Shown here: one piece after another, positions 8,485 to 14,556 of the stretch
Numbering within the stretch: position 1 is the stretch's first letter
Layout: each line of letters begins with the position of its first letter
Assembly (NCBI GenBank): GCA_002483445.1
Contig: DLHY01000150.1
Coordinates: forward strand, 41,653 to 105,652
Source of the DNA: Blastocatellia bacterium UBA7656
GTDB taxonomy: Bacteria > Acidobacteriota > Blastocatellia > UBA7656
Direction: 5' to 3'
Length of the DNA stretch: 64,000 nucleotides
Notes under the pieces: model-generated
Database searches by the model: none
Told to the model about the DNA's origin: nothing
The model's input: the letters and a program-made list of their open reading frames with translations, nothing else
Program-made: the position numbers and the translations under genes

Positions 8485-9915
8485 ATGCCAAAAAAAGAGA
8501 GCTTTCCAGCAACAAAGAGGCTAGGTCAACAGGCGATCGTCATTGGCTCAAGCATGGCCGGTCTCATCACCGCGAAAGTTTTATCGGAGTACTTTGATCG
8601 GGTTACCATATTGGAGAGAGATCAACTTGAGGACTCGGCTGAACCGCGTCAGGGAGTGCCTCAAGGCCGCCACGTCCACGGTATCCTCACTCGGGGGCAC
8701 ACCATCATGTCGGAGCTCTTCCCCGGTTTAACCGACGGCCTCGTGGAAGGCGGAGCCTCGCTCGTCGATATGTCAAAAGACCTGGCGTGGCACCACCGGG
8801 GCCTGTGGAAGCGGCGCGTCGATAGCGGCGTCGCTATTTATACTCAGACCAGACCCTTCCTCGAGTGGCACATCCGCCAGCAACTCCTGGGATGCAAGAA
8901 CGTTAATCCGATTTCGGAGTGTGACGTAAAGTCCTTCATGACCGATGCCGAGAAGCGTCGCGTGGTGGGTGTGGTGATTCATCGGCGCAACGGCGAGGCT
9001 CACGAAGAAGAGCTAACGGGCGACCTCGTCGTAGACGCGAGTGGTCGTGGATCACAGACACCTCGCTGGCTCGAAGATATGGGATACGACAAGCCCGAGG
9101 AGTCCGTCATTAAAGTAAATGTCGGATACGCAAGCCGACTCTATCGGCGCCTTCCTTCCCATCAAAAGCGATGGAAGGCTCTGATGTTGTACCCCACACC
9201 GCCGCAGGGCAACCGAATGGGCATGCTCTTCCCCGTTGAAGGAAACCGGTGGATAGTAAGCTTGATCGGGTGGGTCGGAGATCACGCTCCAGTTGACGAA
9301 GAGGGATACCTGGAATGGGCGCGCAATCTGGAGGCGCCTGATTTATACAACTTGATGTTGGAGGCAGAGCCGCTAACGCCCATAGTGACCCATAAGTTTC
9401 CATCCAATCTCCGAAGACACTATGAGCGGATGCGGCGCTTTCCAGGAGGGCTGGTTGTGATCGGTGACGCCATATGCAGCTTCAATCCCAGCTATGGCCA
9501 GGGTATGACCACGGCCTCCCTGGGCGCCATTACGCTGCGGCGTTGCCTGGATGAATGCGAGGGGAACATAGATCTGGCGGCGCAACGCTTTCGAAAAAAG
9601 GTGGCCAAGGTACTTCGAGCTCCCTGGATGATGGCTGCGGGAGAAGATCTCAGTTGGCCCGCTGCCGAGGGTACCAGACCTTTCGGCACCAAGTTCATGA
9701 ATTGGTACTTGCGAAAGGTGCATGAACTGACTGCGCGGGACGGTGAGATACTCGTCCGGTTCTTGCGGGTTATGAACATGCTGAAGCCGCCTTACACCAT
9801 TTTTCATCCGCGGATTCTGTTCCCCGTCATTGCCCACACTTTAGTTCCGAAGCGCCTGCAATATACAGAGAGTTCCGTGCAGGGCAGAGTTGTTCTTAAC
9901 AATGAAAAAAAGTGA
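8485..9915 (+). CDS. FAD-dependent monooxygenase (group A flavoprotein)
   Basis: Flavin monooxygenase of the 2-polyprenyl-6-methoxyphenol hydroxylase/squalene epoxidase-like superfamily. The FAD Rossmann start is AIVIGSSMAGLITAKVL followed by VTILERD (residues about 13-45), the second FAD motif is GDAICSFNPSYGQGM (about 335-350), and VVDASGRGS lies between. The first glycine motif is GSSMAG, as in several members of this group. I use ATG 8485 with GAGAAGGG 8 nt upstream; ATG 8425 would add 20 non-conserved residues. It is followed 21 nt later by a methyltransferase, which suggests hydroxylation then O-methylation of the cluster product. No halogenase lysine motif was seen. Confidence 0.82.
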   Translation: MPKKESFPATKRLGQQAIVIGSSMAGLITAKVLSEYFDRVTILERDQLEDSAEPRQGVPQGRHVHGILTRGHTIMSELFPGLTDGLVEGGASLVDMSKDLAWHHRGLWKRRVDSGVAIYTQTRPFLEWHIRQQLLGCKNVNPISECDVKSFMTDAEKRRVVGVVIHRRNGEAHEEELTGDLVVDASGRGSQTPRWLEDMGYDKPEESVIKVNVGYASRLYRRLPSHQKRWKALMLYPTPPQGNRMGMLFPVEGNRWIVSLIGWVGDHAPVDEEGYLEWARNLEAPDLYNLMLEAEPLTPIVTHKFPSNLRRHYERMRRFPGGLVVIGDAICSFNPSYGQGMTTASLGAITLRRCLDECEGNIDLAAQRFRKKVAKVLRAPWMMAAGEDLSWPAAEGTRPFGTKFMNWYLRKVHELTARDGEILVRFLRVMNMLKPPYTIFHPRILFPVIAHTLVPKRLQYTESSVQGRVVLNNEKK

Positions 9916-9936
9916 CCGCCTGAAAGGAGGCCGGAT

Positions 9937-10965
9937 ATGTCTACACCGAATCGCACTTCAGTCCCAACCGAACCACTCCTCGCGTTGATGCAAATGACCA
10001 CGGGGAAATGGGTGTCGCAGGCTATCTACGTCGCGGCAAAACTGAAAGTCGCAGATTTGCTGAAACAAGGACCTAAGAGCTATCAAGATATCGCGAAAAG
10101 CACTAACTCACATGCCATGTCTCTATACCGTGTGCTTCGCGCGCTGGCAAGTATTGGCATCTTCACCGAAATCGATAAAGGATCATTCGCGCTTACACCG
10201 ATGGCCGAATATCTCTGCAGCGACGTGCCAAGCTCCGTCCGCGCCTGGGCCACGATGGTCGGTGAGGAATGGCATTGGAACATGTGGGGGGAAATATTGC
10301 TGGCGGTACAGAGCGGAAAGCCGTCCTTTGATCACGTCTATAATATGCGGCCGTTTGAATTTTTCGCCAAGAATCCGGAGGACGGAAAGCTCTTCGATCA
10401 AGCTATGACGGGCTTCTCCGCGGCGGAAATCGCCGCGGTCGTTGAGTCCTACGATTTCTCGCAATTCAACAGGCTCGTCGATGTCGGCGGCGGTCATGGC
10501 AGTTTGCTTATCTCAGTGCTCAAGAACAACCCTGGAGTGAAAGCAATTCTTTATGATCTGCCCCCTGTCGCTGAGGGCGCTGCGGAGGCGATGGCCAGCG
10601 AGTCGCTGAATCATCGGTGCGAGGTACTGGCGGGAGACTTCTTCGAATCAGTACCCTCAGGCGGCGATGCCTACATAATGAAGCACATTATTCACGACTG
10701 GAATGACGAGCACGCGCTTAGGATACTCAAGAATTGCCACCGCGCGATGGCGTCGGCCACCAAGCTGCTCCTCATTGAAATGGTCATTCCATCAGGAAAC
10801 GAGCCGTTTTTTGGTAAGTTCCTGGATCTCGAGATGCTCCTCATCGGGGGCAGCGAGCGAACCGAATCTGAATATGCGGCTCTGTTTGAGTCTGCTGGGT
10901 TCAAACTGACCAGAGTCGTGCCGACCCATTCCCCAGTTGCGGTGATCGAGGGGATTCGTCTCTAG
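9937..10965 (+). CDS. SAM-dependent O-methyltransferase (plant-type family 2)
   Basis: A dimerisation winged-helix domain spans about residues 15-95 (ISQAIYVAAKLKVADLL-like helices, then SLYRVLRALASIGIF). The catalytic domain follows with the SAM motif LVDVGGGHGSLL (about 178-189), acidic residue in YDLPPV, GDFFE, and the HIIHDWNDEHALRIL segment that carries the general-base His found in hydroxyneurosporene and phenolic O-methyltransferases. A strong AAAGGAGG site lies 8 nt before ATG 9937. At 342 aa it is full length. It probably methylates a hydroxyl installed by the upstream monooxygenase; the real substrate is not known. Confidence 0.88.
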   Translation: MSTPNRTSVPTEPLLALMQMTTGKWVSQAIYVAAKLKVADLLKQGPKSYQDIAKSTNSHAMSLYRVLRALASIGIFTEIDKGSFALTPMAEYLCSDVPSSVRAWATMVGEEWHWNMWGEILLAVQSGKPSFDHVYNMRPFEFFAKNPEDGKLFDQAMTGFSAAEIAAVVESYDFSQFNRLVDVGGGHGSLLISVLKNNPGVKAILYDLPPVAEGAAEAMASESLNHRCEVLAGDFFESVPSGGDAYIMKHIIHDWNDEHALRILKNCHRAMASATKLLLIEMVIPSGNEPFFGKFLDLEMLLIGGSERTESEYAALFESAGFKLTRVVPTHSPVAVIEGIRL

Positions 10966-10987
10966 TCAGGCCGATTAGATTTACCGA

Positions 10988-11009
10988 AGCATGAATATGC
11001 CTTCATGCT
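10988..11009. other. Stem-loop after the methyltransferase gene
   Basis: Perfect 8-bp arms AGCATGAA and TTCATGCT around a 6-nt loop in the 135-bp gap between the methyltransferase and the binding-protein gene. No T-tract follows, so it is at most a processing or pause site. The gap holds nothing else I can recognise. Confidence 0.3.
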
Positions 11010-11100
11010 CCAGGGCGAGCGCACTAATCTCAAAACATCAGGTTCGGCGCCAGTTGTGCGATTCGCTGGCCCGCAGCTTGCGCCCCTGTAGGAGTCACGA

Positions 11101-12102
11101 GTGCGATACACTAAGCCCGATGAACTGGTAGTCATGTCTTGGGCCGGAGGATGGGGCAAAAGTCTGTTTGAAGCGGTGTCAAAGCCCTTCACCGAACTCA
11201 CAGGCATCTCCATCCGTCAAGAAATCAACATCGGTCTCAAACTCCCAACGACACTGCTGGAATCGCTCAAGGGCGGACTGCGACCACCCTTCGATGTGGT
11301 CTGGTCAAACTCCGTACCCGCGATGAGAATGGCGCAAGAGGGCTGGAGCGATCCGTTGGATGAAGACACCGTGCCAAACCTGACTGCGCTCGGTCGAAGG
11401 GCGAAGCCCGAAGGCTTCTCAGGCTGGCCTCTCGTATCACCTTACATCGTCCACTACGTAATGGCTTACCGCGACTCGGCCTTCCCCAACCGCAAGCCCG
11501 ACACCTGGGAAGTTATGATGGAACCGCGGTTCAGGGGTAAGGTCGCATTGTATCCCGGCGGCAACGGGTTTTATCCAATCGCTCAAGCGCTTGGAGGCGG
11601 CTCGGTGGAAGACATCCCACGGGATATGACCCCCTGCTGGAAGTACCTTCGCAAGCTGAAACCGCAAGTCGGCAGGTTGGGCTACAGCATCGGCATGGGT
11701 GAACTGATATGCAGTGGAGAACTGGACATATGTTTCCGCGCTTTGACCAATGCGATTGCTTTCAAAAACGAAGGTGTAGATGTCTCCTGGGCGGCGCCGA
11801 GGGAAGGAATCACAGACACGGTTGATGCTCTCTGGGTTCCCAGCAATGTTCCGGAGAACGTTGCTTACTGGTCGAAACAGTATATTAACTTCGCTCTGTC
11901 TCCAGAGATTCAGGAGAGGTGGTGCGGTATGCTGGGGGTTATGCCCTTGCACCCGGAAGCTCGTCTGCCAGAGGCGCTTCGAGATGACCCTGCTCTTGCG
12001 AGATCGCCCGACGACTTTTCCGGCATACTGTATGTTCCGGAGATCGTCAAGATGCAGCATGAGTTGGAGTGGGAGGCGAAGTTCGATGAAATATTCTCAT
12101 AG
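11101..12102 (+). CDS. Periplasmic solute-binding protein homologue lacking a signal peptide
   Basis: Type-2 solute-binding fold of the spermidine/putrescine or Fe3+ binding (PotD/AfuA) kind. Supporting segments are LVVMSWAGGWGKSLFEAVSKPF at the N-terminus, PFDVVWSNSVPAM, SGWPLVSPYIVHYVMAYR, and SPEIQERWCGMLGVMPLHPEA at the C-terminus. GTG 11101 begins almost directly at the first strand of the fold, so no export signal or lipobox exists, and no in-frame upstream start would add one. There is no permease or ATPase gene nearby. It is therefore probably cytoplasmic, perhaps a substrate-handling protein or an enzyme recruited from the binding-protein fold. It is the last gene of the cluster. Confidence 0.7.
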   Translation: MRYTKPDELVVMSWAGGWGKSLFEAVSKPFTELTGISIRQEINIGLKLPTTLLESLKGGLRPPFDVVWSNSVPAMRMAQEGWSDPLDEDTVPNLTALGRRAKPEGFSGWPLVSPYIVHYVMAYRDSAFPNRKPDTWEVMMEPRFRGKVALYPGGNGFYPIAQALGGGSVEDIPRDMTPCWKYLRKLKPQVGRLGYSIGMGELICSGELDICFRALTNAIAFKNEGVDVSWAAPREGITDTVDALWVPSNVPENVAYWSKQYINFALSPEIQERWCGMLGVMPLHPEARLPEALRDDPALARSPDDFSGILYVPEIVKMQHELEWEAKFDEIFS

Positions 12103-12145
12103 CCAATGTCAGTTTTCAGTTGTAACTTCTCAGCCCCGTGGGAGC

Positions 12146-12170
12146 GACCTGTTGCTCAAGATAACAGGTC
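12146..12170. other. Stem-loop at the end of the biosynthetic cluster
   Basis: Arms GACCTGTT and AACAGGTC (8 bp) enclose 9 nt, 44 nt past the last cluster gene and directly beside the duplicated gene fragment. No poly-T follows. It may be a weak terminator or a recombination scar. Confidence 0.3.
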
Positions 12171-12240
12171 TGCGATAGTGAAAATGATTTTTGCGAATTT
12201 CATGCTCGCTCCTGAGTAGATGCAAGATGTTGGATGTTAG
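12169..12240 (-). pseudogene. Duplicated 5' end of the 4-TM membrane protein gene
   Basis: This stretch closely matches 13768-13828, the start codon region and upstream leader of the membrane protein at 13436-13801. Both encode MKFAKIIFTIA on the minus strand from ATG 12203 and 13801 respectively and share the leader GATGTTGGATGT. Here the frame leaves the match after about 11 codons and soon meets a stop. It is a truncated direct repeat at the exact border between the accessory cluster and the backbone. Confidence 0.75.
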
Positions 12241-12312
12241 AGGTTAGTACCCGAACCAACAGCAGGCGTGAATCTATTTCCGCTAGCATCTAGCATCCAA
12301 CATCTCTACTTC
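12226..12312. repeat. Inverted pair of degenerate heptamer tracts
   Basis: Units GATGTTG, GATGTTA, GAGGTTA (12226-12248) are mirrored by TAGCATC, TAGCATC, CAACATC (about 12284-12306), so the RNA or DNA strand can fold back. Period is 7 nt. One of many heptamer tracts in this window. No gene lies between 12241 and 12378 apart from this repeat. Confidence 0.55.
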
Positions 12313-12378
12313 ACCACAAATCTCGCTCCGATCAACTCTTCTGAATTGCCGCATCTTGGCAATGTGTTTGTCTCAATC

Positions 12379-12479
12379 TCACGACAGTTGATCTTGCGGG
12401 AGTTTCTTCGCCCCGTATGCCCCAATCGGGCAGCTTTCTTCAGATACTTTATTGCCTCATCTTTCCTCTCCCAATAAAT
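12379..12479 (-). pseudogene. C-terminal tail of a TPR/Sel1-like protein
   Basis: Reading the minus strand from 12479 gives about 33 codons containing YWERKDEAIKYLKKAARLGA, a good tetratricopeptide helix pair, ending at a TGA at 12379. It has no start; its 5' part is cut off exactly at the left end of the IS21-like element. The rest of the gene was presumably lost by deletion between the element and its former surroundings. Confidence 0.55.
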
Positions 12480-12705
12480 TGCGTATTCCGCTGAAAATGG
12501 CCATCGATTCCGTTTTCAACTGGCCACCGATTCCGACAAATGGCCAGTGATTCCGTAAAATGGCCACCCTCCCACATTTTTCTTTAAATCTTTTCTTTTC
12601 AGCATCATCAAGGCTGCTGGCGCAAATCAAAACCTGCTACAAGGGCCAGAATTGCATCAAGTGGCCATTCTCCGGAATGGGTGGCCAGTTTCGCCGGAAT
12701 ATGCA
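12480..12705. mobile_element. 226-bp non-coding IS21-like element (MITE or internal deletion)
   Basis: The ends are inverted repeats: reading inward, the left starts TGCGTATTCCG then CTGAAAATGGCCATCGATTCCG, the right starts TGCATATTCCG then GCGAAACTGGCCACCCATTCCG. Internal copies of TGGCCA followed by ATTCCG occur four times at the left and twice at the right, the multiple terminal repeats known from IS21-family elements. Ends are TG...CA. About 95 bp of non-coding core remain, with no istA or istB. No target-site duplication is visible, which fits a flanking deletion. The right end codes for the last residues of the glycosyltransferase. Confidence 0.65.
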
Positions 12706-13439
12706 CCTTTCTCCCACAACTTCAGGTTCCTCAAAAAAACATAGTGCGCGGCGAAGTATGAAGTCGCCAGCCCCGGTATGCTCTCCATCAGTCCCAGCCT
12801 GAAAATGTAAGAGCGAAGAAAAGCCGTCATCGGCGAAAACAAAATCGAAACCATCGAGGCACGTTTGCCTTTCATGTATAGCTCTTCAGCCGCAAGCGAG
12901 GTGTAGCGATCCAATCGCTCGTGATGCTCAGACGAGTTCATCACCGTGTAGTGAAGCAGATTGCCTCGGAGACGCTTTATTTTTCCGTCTGCCTCTACTG
13001 ATTCGTGAACGAAGTCTCCGCGCCATCGCCCGCGCCTTCGATCATAAAGCCGGAGCTTATAATCGGGATACCAGCCTGAATGCCTTATCCAGCCACCGAG
13101 ATAAAAAGTCTTTCTCGGCATCTCGAACGCGGCAGCATCGGTGGTTTGTTCCTTGAGTTGTTGAATCTCAGCGATGAGCGCATCGGAGAGACGTTCATCG
13201 GCGTCGAGGTTGAAAATCCAGTCGTTGGCGGCCTGCTCGGCGGCGAAGTTTTTCTGCCGGGAGTAACCGGGCCACTGGCGTATGAAAATTTTATCTGTGA
13301 ACTCGCGGGCAATTTCAACGGTGCGGTCTTCGCTTTCGGAATCGACGAAGATGATTTCATCGGCCCACGCAAGTGAGCGAAGCGCGGCGGCAACGTTGCG
13401 CTCTTCGTTTCTGGTGATGATGGTCGCGCTGATTTTCAT
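12657..13439 (-). CDS. Family 2 glycosyltransferase (WaaE/KdtX-like), C-terminus remodelled
   Basis: GT-A glycosyltransferase probably acting on lipopolysaccharide core or another surface glycan at the inner face of the membrane. It opens with ISATIITRNEERNV, has the DSESEDRT sugar-nucleotide segment and the LDADERL (DxD-type) metal site at about residue 78, and YDRRRGRWRGDFVHE as in WaaE/KdtX. The conserved domain seems to end at FLRNLKLWEKG (about 245); the last 14 residues, beginning YSGETGHPF, are encoded by the terminal repeat of the adjacent IS21-like element. ATG 13439 overlaps the stop of the upstream membrane protein gene (ATGA), so the two are co-translated. Confidence 0.83.
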   Translation of the reverse strand: MKISATIITRNEERNVAAALRSLAWADEIIFVDSESEDRTVEIAREFTDKIFIRQWPGYSRQKNFAAEQAANDWIFNLDADERLSDALIAEIQQLKEQTTDAAAFEMPRKTFYLGGWIRHSGWYPDYKLRLYDRRRGRWRGDFVHESVEADGKIKRLRGNLLHYTVMNSSEHHERLDRYTSLAAEELYMKGKRASMVSILFSPMTAFLRSYIFRLGLMESIPGLATSYFAAHYVFLRNLKLWEKGAYSGETGHPFRRMAT

Positions 13440-13801
13440 TCGTCAGTTTTCAGGTAAGCTACTGCAAAGAGCGCGGCGAACAGCAGATCGATCAGACCTA
13501 AGACGAGTATCAGCAGAGCGACTCTCTGTTGAAAGTAGAGTATCGGCACGGCGATGCCGAAGCTGATTTTTTCAAGTATCGCCGGGATCATCATCAATCG
13601 ATAGCGACGCGGGTCGCGGGCCAGCAGCAGAAATAAAACCTGCCACGCGACGGCCACGCCGATGAAGCCATAGTAGAACTCAGGATGATTGACGGGCGGG
13701 GGGAACTCGCGCCCCGTTCTTTCTTCGGTGAAGAACTGCGGCACAAGCGCCAAGAGTCCGTAGATGCCTGCGATGGTGAATATGATTTTTGCGAATTTCA
13801 T
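13436..13801 (-). CDS. Four-helix integral membrane protein, unknown function
   Basis: About 121 aa from ATG 13801 (an ATG two codons upstream is possible). Four hydrophobic segments are clear: IIFTIAGIYGLLALV, YYGFIGVAVAWQVLFLLL, LMMIPAILEKISFGIAVPIL and LLILVLGLIDLLFAALFAVAY. The pattern resembles small DoxX-like or AtpI-like membrane proteins, but I do not recognise the family. It overlaps the glycosyltransferase by 4 nt. Its leader and first codons are duplicated at 12169-12240. From 13802 to 13977 I see no gene, only a short heptamer leader. Confidence 0.7.
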   Translation of the reverse strand: MKFAKIIFTIAGIYGLLALVPQFFTEERTGREFPPPVNHPEFYYGFIGVAVAWQVLFLLLARDPRRYRLMMIPAILEKISFGIAVPILYFQQRVALLILVLGLIDLLFAALFAVAYLKTDE

Positions 13802-13977
13802 GTTCACTCCTGAAGATGTTGGATGTCAGTGGAAAGAGCCTTACGGCTGTCAGTCAGGGTCTGTTTGCAAAAGGGCCGTCGTCGTCCCCGACAATGAAAT
13901 GATCGCTGCCTGAAACACCGGCATAAGGAGTCTACGCATAGAAGCATCCTTCGAGGCGCACTTTTATATTTTCATTC

Positions 13978-13997
13978 CTACATCACCCGCTCTTTCA
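13978..13997 (-). repeat. Duplicate of the 3' end of mutS (distal copy)
   Basis: Twenty bases identical to 14557-14576, the last codons and stop of mutS. In minus-strand frame it reads KLKERVM then TAG, the same peptide as the MutS C-terminus. With the proximal copy it brackets the DUF1877 gene as direct repeats 559 bp apart. Confidence 0.8.
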
Positions 13998-14036
13998 GCT
14001 TCATATAAACAAACGACAAGACAATCAAGCCATAAT

Positions 14037-14555
14037 TCACAAAGACGCAATAAGCACATACTCTCCGCTCACGGCAGCCGCGTCGAAGAATTCTACAAGA
14101 TATCTGTAGATGTCGAGCATATACTCCCAATACTCTTCATCCCAATTATCGGGGGAATCATTTGCGTATAAACCTTCTGCCTCATGAAACTTGTCAGCGT
14201 GACGGGTTCTCAATGACTGCACCGGGATTTCGCCCAATGCTGCGGCAATCGCTTTGACCTCATCCGACTTGAAATATCGCACATAGTCGTAAGTGGCTTC
14301 GTAAGGTGTGTCGGTTCCGCCCATTATCACGTCGCAGAGAGGCGATAGAGCCTTGCCTTCTTTTTGAAAGGTTATTTCACCTGTAAGCAGAAGATGGAGA
14401 GCCTGCCATTCTTTTCCAATGTCGAGCAAACGTTGCTGATCCTGAGCCAATTCCCTTTCTCCGCCAAACCAGAAAGCCATGTGTGTTTCAGGATGGCTAA
14501 GGTAGTAATCGAATTCTTCCGGTGTTACTCGCCTATAGGCTTGTTCAATTCCCAT
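14037..14555 (-). CDS. DUF1877 (YfbM-like) protein
   Basis: 172-aa protein that begins MGIEQAYRRVTPEEFDYYL and contains LDIGKEWQALHLLLTGE and PLCDVIMGGTDTPYE, the typical DUF1877 layout; the C-terminus has the acidic NWDEEYWEYMLDIYRYL stretch. Function of the family is unknown; it is often found in scattered accessory contexts and in toxin-immunity neighbourhoods. ATG 14555 lies one base after the mutS stop codon, so ribosomes leaving mutS could start it. It is flanked by a 20-bp direct repeat of the mutS end, which suggests it arrived as a cassette. Confidence 0.82.
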   Translation of the reverse strand: MGIEQAYRRVTPEEFDYYLSHPETHMAFWFGGERELAQDQQRLLDIGKEWQALHLLLTGEITFQKEGKALSPLCDVIMGGTDTPYEATYDYVRYFKSDEVKAIAAALGEIPVQSLRTRHADKFHEAEGLYANDSPDNWDEEYWEYMLDIYRYLVEFFDAAAVSGEYVLIASL

Positions 14556-14556
14556 G

